Shown here piece by piece: positions 1-5,589 of a DNA stretch of 11,479 nucleotides. A program made the translations under genes and the position numbers. Below the pieces are notes generated by a model. The model saw nothing but the letters and a program-made list of their open reading frames with translations. It was not told the origin of the DNA and made no database searches. Within the stretch, counting starts at the first letter, position 1. Every line of letters begins with the position of its first letter. This DNA is from Candidatus Aegiribacteria sp. GTDB lineage: Bacteria > Fermentibacterota > Fermentibacteria > Fermentibacterales > JCC-6. The DNA lies in contig DAOWFD010000038.1 in assembly GCA_030638185.1 (NCBI GenBank), forward strand, positions 1-11,479, read 5' to 3'.

Positions 1-243
1 AAGGGCGAACTGGCCCTCCGCGCCGCGGAGATGTGGGGCGCCATCGCCGGCGCGACCAGCGGCTTTGCCTGGCCGGCCAAGCGCATCGAGCAGGCGTGGA
101 AGCTCGTGCTGGTCAGCCAGTTCCACGACATCCTGCCGGGCTCGTCCATCCGGCGGGTCCACCAGCAGGCCGAGGCCGACCACGCCGAGGCGATCGGCAT
201 TGCCGGCCAGGTCGCCCGCGAGGCCACCGAGAGCATCACCGAA
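1..243 (+). CDS. Alpha-mannosidase (glycoside hydrolase family 38), internal fragment
   Basis: Frame 1 is open from the window edge. It reads ...AAEMWGAIAG, then RIEQAWKLVLVSQFHDILPG followed by SSI. The 'AWK-LL-xQFHDILPGSSI' block is the hallmark of GH38 alpha-mannosidases, the helical region after the catalytic (beta/alpha) domain. The family hydrolyses terminal alpha-mannosides. Both ends are missing: the 5' end lies outside the window, and the 3' end stops being mannosidase-like at about 240, where GC drops from 72.5% (hand count, 1-240) to about 50% and the opposite strand begins to code for a DUF362 protein. The frame runs on to a stop at 562-564, but that part is antisense to the DUF362 gene and is not real. 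The family call is firm; membership of the same genome as the rest of the window is doubtful. Confidence 0.85.
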
Positions 244-256
244 CCGGCTTTTTCGA
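232..256. other. Abrupt junction between high-GC and mid-GC DNA (probable chimeric join)
   Basis: A mannosidase reading frame on the plus strand and a DUF362 frame on the minus strand both lose family similarity within the same ~25 bases, around 'gaaccggctttttcgaa'. Base composition changes at the same point. No transposase, terminal repeat or attachment site is visible there. Two unrelated genes both broken at one point with a composition jump is the classic picture of an assembly chimera; a true recombination joint is possible but less likely. Confidence 0.7.
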
Positions 257-602
257 AATTAACGAGTTCAATTCCCAGTTCATCCGCAACAGCTGAAAAG
301 CCGCAGTTCTTCCAGTACCGCTCAACACCCTTTACAGCACCCCCCGGGCTGTCGCCGACTGTTACTTCGCAGCCTTTCCCCTTAAGAAGTACAGCCATAG
401 CAGCTACGACTTCGGGGTGTGTAGTTATCGCCCTCTCGGGGGATTTCGCGGACAGCATGTTAACCTTAAGCAGAACCCTGGCACCCGGTACAACGGATTC
501 CGGCCAGCCTCCGACCAGATCGATCATTTCCCCGAGGCTGTCTATAAGAACGGTTCTGTCGTAGTTCTTTAAACCGGACCTCAGTACTACATCAAAGGGC
601 AT
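245..602 (-). CDS. DUF362 domain protein, N-terminal half (truncated at the junction)
   Basis: Read on the minus strand from ATG 602-600. The start is supported by an upstream GGGAAGGTTG ribosome site. The product begins MPFDVVLRSGLKNYDRT and continues with VLLKVNMLSAKSPERAITTH, then PEVVAAMAVLLKGKGCEVTVG, then DSPGG. 'VLLKxNxLsakxPExAxTTHPEVV...V.VGDSPGG' is the N-terminal signature of DUF362 proteins, a family of uncertain function often found with ferredoxin-like domains. About 119 codons are present, ending near VNFEKA. The frame then stays open to the window edge only because it runs antisense through the high-GC mannosidase piece. The gene is therefore incomplete: family members are usually around 300 residues or more. 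Confidence 0.8.
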
Positions 603-659
603 TCAACCTTCCCATCATTTCCTGTATATCCAAGTATAACCTGCACGAAACACTGAACA

Positions 660-1000
660 TTAATGCAAAGCTGTATTTGCAAGCAGGTACAGATCAATGC
701 ATAAATCTACAAAACAAGGCCTGGCAAGGCTAGCTGATGATGAAACCCAGCCGGTGAACAGGGAGTTACCGAAAGCTGGAGGCAAGAAAGTCTGGTAAAT
801 AGAAATTCTAAAGTGCCCTGAGTTCGGTGACCGTATGAAAATCATCTCTTTTATAGAACAGCCTTCAGTCATCAGACGCATCCTGAAGCACCTGGAGTTG
901 TGGGAGGATCCCAGACCTCCGCCAAGGATCCTGGAATTACTCTGCGAGCCAGATGTAGACTACATTCCCTGGAAAGATGATGTTTCGGGAGCTGATTCTG
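660..1000 (+). pseudogene. Decayed C-terminus of an IS91-like (Y2) transposase
   Basis: The clearest part is in frame from 799 onward: IEILKCPEFGDRMKIISFIE, then QPSVIRRILKHLELWEDPRP. This matches the conserved tail of IS91-type transposases, 'LxCPxCGGxMxIIxFIExPxVIxxILxHLGLWE-PRPPP'. Decay is visible: a stop (TAA 796-798) sits where Glu is expected in 'KKVYEIE', the second zinc-ribbon Cys is Phe (823-825), and the following Gly is Asp (829-831). Farther upstream, 'STKQGLARLADDETQPVN' (about 703-756) resembles the 'YSNKxRGLxRLADDE' region, with a likely frameshift near 'acaaggcctgg'. The rest of the transposase is absent. A fragment starting at ATG 835 could be translated (88 codons to 1101), but it is not a functional gene. 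Similarity fades after 'YIPWKDDV' near 990. Confidence 0.7.
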
Positions 1001-1031
1001 ATATGGAGAAAAATCAGATTTCTTATGTTAA

Positions 1032-1050
1032 AACCGGATGTGAGCCGGTT
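1032..1050. repeat. 6-bp perfect hairpin at the transposase/RCC1 boundary
   Basis: AACCGG (1032-1037), a 7-base loop, then CCGGTT (1045-1050). It sits just past the transposase remnant and directly at the point where the RCC1-like gene loses homology (stop 1051-1049). IS91-like elements lack terminal inverted repeats but carry small hairpins at their ends, so this may be the remnant element end. It has no T-tract, so a role as terminator is less likely. Confidence 0.35.
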
Positions 1051-1387
1051 ACCGGGCCCTCAGGCAAAGGCAGTGATAATCTCCTGATGCAACCGCAATA
1101 AAGCTTGAATCCGGTTCGGGAACATCTGTAAGAAAACCGGAACCAGCGTCATCATTACCCCATGCTACAACAGAACCGTCTTCCTTGAGGCCGAAACTAA
1201 TAGCTGTTCCTGCAGCGATTGCTACGAAATCCGTATTGGGCTGGGGAATATTGCATTGCCCGTGTGAATTTGAACCCCATGCAGCGATTGAACCCCTCAA
1301 CGGTGGTGAGTTCGAAGGTTCCGTTACATGGTTACAACTGTAGGAGATCAGTAGAATAAAAACAGAAGCAAACAAAGTGATACGCAT
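1049..1387 (-). pseudogene. RCC1/WG-repeat lipoprotein, truncated after about 2.5 repeats
   Basis: ATG 1387-1385 follows a good ribosome site (GAGGGGAAGATT before ATG). The 112-residue product has a hydrophobic signal (residues 4-17) ending in a loose lipobox (ISYSC, Cys18) and a low-complexity linker. Repeats follow: GSIAAWGSNSHGQCNIP (32-48), DFVAIAAGTAISFGLKEDGS (53-72), VVAWGND, and FIAVASGDYHCLCLR (96-110). The alternating 'xAWGxNxxGQ' and 'VAIAAGxxxxxxLxxDGS' pattern is that of RCC1-like beta-propeller repeats. A complete propeller needs about seven blades; here the last repeat is cut at 'LRA', where 'LRADGS...' would be expected, and a stop follows two codons later. The start region is intact, so it may still be expressed as a fragment. 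It is tail-to-tail with the transposase remnant, which probably removed its 3' end. Confidence 0.65.
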
Positions 1388-1540
1388 AATCTTCCCCTCA
1401 TAATTTATTGGGTCTCTTGAATAGTATATTGAATTTTGGTGTTTTTCCCTTCTAATGATTGTTCTCCAGTGCCCATCCAGAATAGGTTAACCTGTTAATA
1501 AATAACTCAATAACATGATATAGCAAGGCGCACTTCGGGG

Positions 1541-1569
1541 TTGACTAAATCACGGAAATATGCTATATA
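1541..1569 (+). promoter_or_regulatory. Candidate sigma-70-type promoter with extended -10
   Basis: TTGACT (1541-1546), a 17-base spacer, then TATATA (1564-1569) preceded by TGC, giving an extended -10 form (TGnTATA). This is the best match to a housekeeping promoter in the spacer and points at the gene starting at 1745. It would leave an unusually long leader of about 165-170 bases. Confidence 0.4.
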
Positions 1570-1641
1570 TCGTTATACCACAAGTAGATAGAATCATTTC
1601 CCTGAAAAGGACAATCCTGATAATATAAAGGAACTGATAAC

Positions 1642-1671
1642 TTGACTGCAGCATAATCTGATCAATAGTAT
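1642..1671 (+). promoter_or_regulatory. Weaker second candidate promoter
   Basis: A second TTGACT (1642-1647) with TAGTAT (1666-1671) after 18 bases, closer to the 1745 start. The -10 matches consensus at 4 of 6 positions, so this is tentative. Confidence 0.2.
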
Positions 1672-1744
1672 CAAAGAAGTTGGTACACATATCCAGGCAC
1701 TGAGATATGTAACAGTTACATAATTATTGCAGGATCGGATAGAG

Positions 1745-2161
1745 ATGAGAATAACAAAATATCGAATATTACTAGTATTTCTACTGGCAATATCATGGTC
1801 AAGTAACCTTCAAGCTTATGAAATACAGATTGAAATAGGGCCTGTTATTGATGCAGGACCAAATACTTTTCTTGCCGAGAATTCTCCCGGGGAAGGTGAG
1901 GCTTTAATGTCCTGGTTAGGAGGCGCAGAAAAAATCGATAGAATATTGATTGGTACTCCATACATGAATTCAAATCAGGTTGAATTTACTGAAGAGTACG
2001 TGCAAAACCGCTTTGAAAATTCTATTTGTGTGAATTCCATGATGGATGAATGGCATTATGCGCCATTTACAATGGGTACAATATATTTTACTAATGGTAA
2101 TAAGATCAATTTTACAATGTACTTATCAGGCATATCTATTTCAGATAACTTGTTTGCGTAA
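1745..2161 (+). CDS. Small exported protein of unknown function
   Basis: I chose ATG 1745 because an AGGA lies 10 bases upstream and the signal peptide then begins normally (MRITKYR). An in-frame TTG at 1727 would add six residues. The product is 138 residues. It has a positive n-region, a hydrophobic core (ILLVFLLAISW) and a likely signal peptidase I site after SNLQA, so it is probably periplasmic or secreted. The mature part (YEIQIEIGPVIDAGPNTFLA...) is acidic and rich in Asn, Ser and Tyr, with no membrane segment and no motif I recognise. The C-terminus (GTIYFTNGNKINFTMYLSG) looks like beta strands. GC is lower than in the flanking housekeeping genes, as often seen for accessory genes. Confidence 0.65.
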   Translation: MRITKYRILLVFLLAISWSSNLQAYEIQIEIGPVIDAGPNTFLAENSPGEGEALMSWLGGAEKIDRILIGTPYMNSNQVEFTEEYVQNRFENSICVNSMMDEWHYAPFTMGTIYFTNGNKINFTMYLSGISISDNLFA

Positions 2162-2259
2162 GATGGTTATTCATTATTTAAACCTATCAAATCGCTCCAG
2201 CGGATCTGGAGCAGCAGCCTTCGGTGTTTACTCAATCCCGCTAAACTTGAATGTTGGGC
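2156..2259 (+). other. Possible attC-like (integron cassette) end; tentative
   Basis: The spacer between two small genes ends in a sequence like the right half of an integron attC site: CGCTAAACTTGAAT followed by GTTGGGC (2253-2259), which fits the core consensus GTTRRRY, and a new gene starts 20 bases later. The left end, at the stop codon of the previous gene, is GCGTAAG (2156-2162). It matches RYYYAAC at only 5 of 7 positions, and the expected inner arms do not pair well. Organisation (gene stop, palindrome, core, gene start) is cassette-like, but no integrase and no second core site were found. Confidence 0.2.
2194..2212. repeat. 7-bp perfect hairpin in the intergenic spacer
   Basis: GCTCCAG (2194-2200), a 5-base loop CGGAT, then CTGGAGC (2206-2212). 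No T-tract follows, so it is not a classic terminator. It could protect a transcript end or be the central part of a recombination-site fold. Confidence 0.55.
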
Positions 2260-2278
2260 GACAAGAAATGGAAAGAAC

Positions 2279-2719
2279 ATGACTGTGTGTATCGTAAGAC
2301 GAATAACAGGAATTGCTGTCGTACTTCTGTTAGCCTTGAGTTCTGGTTGTTCGAGTTCCAGCGATGAAATATTGCCTTCGAACCATAGTGATCTGAATGA
2401 TAGTACCGGGGCGTCGGATACAGTCTACCTGTTTAATGAGATCGCTATCGGCATGTCCCGGCAGCAAGTCGAGGATCTTATAGGAGATCCGTCTGCTACA
2501 TTCACGGGTACCTTTTCACACTGGCCGGAAGACACCATGGATTTGCAGGAGCTCAAGCAGTTGTACCGTATACCGGAAGGGCGTGAATTGGACGATGTAG
2601 AGACATCGACCTGGGAAATGCAGGTGGATTCATCCATGGCCATATACATCGTATCGTTCCTGGACGGAAAGGTCGTCTACCTGAAGGCAATACCGGAGGA
2701 AGATCTGGGCTTAGAGTAA
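2279..2719 (+). CDS. SmpA/OmlA-like lipoprotein
   Basis: 146 residues from ATG 2279, with a purine-rich GGAAAG only 3 bases upstream. The N-terminus has basic residues (RR at 7-8), a hydrophobic stretch (IAVVLLLAL) and a clear lipobox LSSGC with Cys24, so it should be lipidated and membrane anchored. A Ser/Asp-rich linker follows (25-48). The domain at about 52-140 begins IAIGMSRQQVEDLIGDPSAT and ends IYIVSFLDGKVVYLKA. 'I-xGMs-xxVexllGdP' with a closing 'v.F.dGkVv' strand is the pattern of the SmpA/OmlA/BamE fold (BLIP-like), a small two-helix and sheet module used in many cell-envelope lipoproteins. It is not close enough to call BamE itself: the insert rich in Glu and Asp (WPEDTMDLQELKQLYRIPEG) is unusual. 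Function unknown. Confidence 0.75.
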   Translation: MTVCIVRRITGIAVVLLLALSSGCSSSSDEILPSNHSDLNDSTGASDTVYLFNEIAIGMSRQQVEDLIGDPSATFTGTFSHWPEDTMDLQELKQLYRIPEGRELDDVETSTWEMQVDSSMAIYIVSFLDGKVVYLKAIPEEDLGLE

Positions 2720-2744
2720 CACAGAATGTATACATATCCAAGCA

Positions 2745-3101
2745 GTGAATCTGTCGACGGCATATAGCTGCGCTTTGTCCGGGATGTTAACTGAATTAGT
2801 ATTAAGCAACCATCCCAACTGGAGCAGGGTTGTTTTGAGTATTCTTGGAGCTATTTTATTCCTTTTATCTCTGTACCAAGAGTGTGAGCTACTGGCCATG
2901 GTTCTAGATGGGAGGTACGATAATTTCTTCTGTATTACAGATGTGTTTGATGATGTAGAAGAGACTGTCTATAAGGACATCTGCCATCTGAATGCACTGG
3001 GAGATAGCCTGATTGCAGAAAGAATCCTCGGCGATCTTCCTTTGAAGGGACCGGACGTCACTTCCGACACTTGCACTGATGAATCTCAGCCGGCGAACTG
3101 A
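2745..3101 (+). CDS. Doubtful small protein with one membrane segment
   Basis: An open frame from GTG 2745 (alternative ATG 2784) to a stop at 3099-3101, up to 118 residues. It shows one membrane-spanning stretch (VVLSILGAILFLLSLY, about 29-44) and an acidic C-terminal part (ITDVFDDVEETVYKDICHLN). Neither start has a visible ribosome site. It overlaps the end of the convergent diguanylate cyclase gene by 16 bases. I do not recognise a family. It could be a real inner-membrane protein, a remnant, or chance. Confidence 0.3.
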   Translation: MNLSTAYSCALSGMLTELVLSNHPNWSRVVLSILGAILFLLSLYQECELLAMVLDGRYDNFFCITDVFDDVEETVYKDICHLNALGDSLIAERILGDLPLKGPDVTSDTCTDESQPAN

Positions 3102-5506
3102 CAATTTCCGAGAGCGGGAGCCAGAACCTTATTCTTCCCGGCTCGCTTGGCCATGTACATTCTCTGATCAGCGTACTTAAGCAGCAGGTTCCGGTCTCCT
3201 ACATCCGTGAGGTAAGTGGATACACCAAGGCTTATACTGACTTTACCCAGCGGCTGCTGCTCTGAATGCGGGATAATGTATGATGATTCAACAACCCTCT
3301 TACGTATCCGCTCAGCTATCTCCGAAGCTTCCTGCTCGCCTGTAAAAGGAAGAATGCAGACAAATTCCTCTCCTCCATACCTGATGAGAACATCCACCTC
3401 CCTTATAGCACTGTTCATAGCCTTCACTACGGTCTTCAGCAGCGTGTTTCCCATGAGATGGCCCCAGGAATCATTGTAGTTCTTGAAATCATCTATATCC
3501 ATCATGATAAGAGAGAAGGGAAAATTCGACCTGTCCGTTCTCATGAACTCCTCTTCAAGCTTTTCTTCGAAGAAACGCAGATTACCCAGCCCGGTGAGTT
3601 TATCCTTTCGAGCAAGGCTGAGTATTCTTGAATGAAGCATCGCGTTTTCCACTGCTGTAGCTGCATGATTTGCGAGGGCAACGATGGTTTTTTTCGATTC
3701 GGAAGAGAATCTGGCCGGGACTGGACTCTGTACATCAATAGCCCCCACAACTTTGTCCTGAACGATCATGGGAATAGCAAGCTCACTTCTGGTTCCGGCA
3801 AGATTCTCAACGTATCTAATGTCTTCTCGTGTCTGTTTGATGTTGATGGGCTTTCTGGTGATAATAGAGTTGGCTACAGTTCCCCTCGAGATGTTGTCTT
3901 GAGCCTTGAAACCGCTGATTTCGGCAGGTTTACTGATCTTGATTACTAAACCTTCGGGATCGGTTTCTCGATCGTAGCCGGCGGTTGCAGCGACCTTTAC
4001 TGAATCGGGAATCAGGTTCTCCCTGCTTCCTTCCGCTAGAAATACAGCAACTGCTTCAGATGGGAAAAACCTTCGCAGAGCCTTAACGACTTCCGTGCAA
4101 ATCTTATCCAGGTCCTGAGTCGAGTTCAGTTCTTTGCCTATTACCGAGATGGTTTCCAGCTCTTCGTTCTTCTTTCTCAGGTTCTCCCTCAGTGTAAAGC
4201 TCTCGGTTACATCGTTTGCCATGATTACAATTCCTGCGAAATGTCCAGCTCTCTGAAATGGAAGATAACTGACATTCAGAACCAGGTCGCCCGCACCTAC
4301 TCGGCCGATATGTATCTTCCTGTTTAAAATGGGTCTTTCCTCCTGCAGAGCCTTAAGAAATGCGTTATCCTTGCTTGAAGCAAGAACAGGCAGCACTTCC
4401 CTTATCTGTTTCCCATTCAGGCTATCAATACTTTTTCCGAACAGCTTACTTACCCTTGATGTCACCTGCAGAAGAACGCCAGAATTGTCAACTACCAGTA
4501 TGCCGGAATCAAGGCTGTTCATGATAGCGGACATCTGTTCACGTTCATCGGTTACGTCCTCGAGTATCATTGCATTAAGAATTGACTCCGCAGCGTGAAC
4601 GGCATAATGTCTCAGGGCTTCAAGATCCGCTTTTTCAACCTTGCGTCCGGTGAGAAACCTGTCACATCGTATGAGGCCAATTGGCCGTCCCGCTGCCACA
4701 AGGGGTGTGTCAATGTAGTTATTGGACCCTGCCCACCAGAGCCGTTCGTCAGGCAGATCGATATCCCCTGATTCAACCTGAGCAAGTTCTCTAATCGCAA
4801 GTCCCGCAGGAAGGTCAGCGTATTCCCGTACATGAATGGAATCCGGTATACCTGTGAGATTCCTGCCCCTTGCGACTTCAGTTACCAGTTCATCCGTCTG
4901 TTCCAGATATCTGGACAGCCAGACCCTGTCAAAGCTCAGTCCGGTGAGAATACCGTTTGCCATTCTTCTGAAGATCTCGCGGACACTCATAGTCCTTCCC
5001 AGTTCCTCTGTGAGGTTCCACGTAGCTTCAAGCCTGTTTACTCTGTTTTCAAGATAGCCGCATAGTTTTTCCAGAACAGCTTCTCTATCCGGCGGACTGC
5101 CCCGTGATATGCTGTAATCAGCACTCGAAGGAGCGCCTTCTACGAGAGACCTGCAGAGCTCCACGAACTCCTCGGGACGAACAGGAAGATCCTTGACGCT
5201 GTCAGCTCCTGCCCACTCAGCCCTCTGGTGAAGGTAGGCATCAAATCCGGGTGTCAACAGAAGAAAGGGAACCTCCGAAGTGGCGGGTTCCCTCTTAAGG
5301 TATCGGCATGTTTTTAATCCGTCAAGCATGGGAAGAAAATACCCGCAGACTACAAGGGAAGGCATGGAGATAGCTGTTCTGTCTATTACCTCCATACCCG
5401 TTGTACAGGGTATTACCTCAAATCCGTCCAGTCTGAGCACTTTAACGAAAACCTGGAGAAGGCCGGCATCGCTGTCAGCGATTATTACACTTTTATTCCC
5501 ATGCAT
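3086..5506 (-). CDS. Diguanylate cyclase: pseudo-receiver, GAF-like, PAS, GAF, GGEEF
   Basis: 806 residues, no signal peptide or membrane segment, so a cytoplasmic signalling enzyme making c-di-GMP from two GTP. Domains: receiver-like 5-122; GAF-like 165-310 (starting WNLTEELGRTMSVREIFRRM); PAS 322-440 (IMNSLDSGILVVDNSGVLLQ); GAF 450-620; short helix; GGDEF 630-798. The catalytic domain looks active: DKLTGLGNLRFF at 635-646, MMDIDDFKNYNDSWGH around 668-683, and GGEEF at 711-715. An RxxD inhibitory site (R702, D705) lies five residues before GGEEF, so product inhibition is expected. The receiver is degenerate: the phospho-acceptor Asp is Gly55 (LVVCGYFLP) and the conserved Lys before Pro is Leu107, though Thr85 and Asp11 remain. 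An in-frame TGA (5512-5510) just upstream fixes the start at ATG 5506. That start has only a weak ribosome site (GAAAG). It lies 83 bases downstream of ppdK on the same strand, with a small reading frame between. Confidence 0.93.
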   Translation of the reverse strand: MHGNKSVIIADSDAGLLQVFVKVLRLDGFEVIPCTTGMEVIDRTAISMPSLVVCGYFLPMLDGLKTCRYLKREPATSEVPFLLLTPGFDAYLHQRAEWAGADSVKDLPVRPEEFVELCRSLVEGAPSSADYSISRGSPPDREAVLEKLCGYLENRVNRLEATWNLTEELGRTMSVREIFRRMANGILTGLSFDRVWLSRYLEQTDELVTEVARGRNLTGIPDSIHVREYADLPAGLAIRELAQVESGDIDLPDERLWWAGSNNYIDTPLVAAGRPIGLIRCDRFLTGRKVEKADLEALRHYAVHAAESILNAMILEDVTDEREQMSAIMNSLDSGILVVDNSGVLLQVTSRVSKLFGKSIDSLNGKQIREVLPVLASSKDNAFLKALQEERPILNRKIHIGRVGAGDLVLNVSYLPFQRAGHFAGIVIMANDVTESFTLRENLRKKNEELETISVIGKELNSTQDLDKICTEVVKALRRFFPSEAVAVFLAEGSRENLIPDSVKVAATAGYDRETDPEGLVIKISKPAEISGFKAQDNISRGTVANSIITRKPINIKQTREDIRYVENLAGTRSELAIPMIVQDKVVGAIDVQSPVPARFSSESKKTIVALANHAATAVENAMLHSRILSLARKDKLTGLGNLRFFEEKLEEEFMRTDRSNFPFSLIMMDIDDFKNYNDSWGHLMGNTLLKTVVKAMNSAIREVDVLIRYGGEEFVCILPFTGEQEASEIAERIRKRVVESSYIIPHSEQQPLGKVSISLGVSTYLTDVGDRNLLLKYADQRMYMAKRAGKNKVLAPALGNCQFAG

Positions 5507-5522
5507 CTTTCAAACACCATCT

Positions 5523-5555
5523 CTAGGAGGCTGTCCGACAATGGAGCATCGGCAT
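5523..5555 (-). CDS. Possible 10-residue leader peptide before the diguanylate cyclase
   Basis: On the minus strand, AGGAGG (5567-5562) lies 6 bases before ATG 5555-5553, an ideal ribosome site. The frame encodes MPMLHCRTAS and stops at TAG 5525-5523, 16 bases before the cyclase ATG. It starts 34 bases after the ppdK stop. The strong site cannot serve the cyclase directly because it is about 55 bases away, so it either drives this leader or is coincidental. Translation of the leader could couple to the weakly initiated cyclase. Confidence 0.4.
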   Translation of the reverse strand: MPMLHCRTAS

Positions 5556-5568
5556 AAGAAACCTCCTA
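5524..5568 (-). promoter_or_regulatory. Hairpin that can hide the leader ribosome site
   Basis: In the minus-strand RNA, UAGGAGG (5568-5562), which contains the leader's ribosome site, is perfectly complementary over 7 bases to CCUCCUA (5530-5524), which forms the last codons and stop of the leader frame. The loop is 31 bases and includes a smaller CCGA/TCGG pairing. A ribosome on the leader would break this pairing. No T-tract is present, so it is not a terminator. Confidence 0.4.
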
Positions 5569-5589
5569 TCGGGACGAAAACTACAACGG

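Larger units (their letters stand above)
1388..1744. other. Gene-free AT-rich spacer with candidate promoters
   Basis: About 357 bases between the divergent RCC1-like gene and the exported-protein gene. I see no convincing coding region on either strand and no tRNA-like fold. It is clearly AT-rich and carries the two promoter-like motifs listed separately. Confidence 0.6.

Noticed and set aside
31..564. A 177-residue protein read straight through the junction
   Set aside because: Only the first ~70 residues are mannosidase; the rest is antisense to the DUF362 gene. It is a product of the join.
1032..1050. Rho-independent terminator between the convergent transposase remnant and RCC1-like gene
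   Set aside because: The stem is only 6 bp and neither side is followed by a T-tract, so I list it only as a hairpin.
2046..2282. 78-codon frame overlapping the exported-protein gene and the spacer
   Set aside because: It is in another frame of the better-supported gene and has no ribosome site. Its tail simply translates the hairpin/attC-like spacer.
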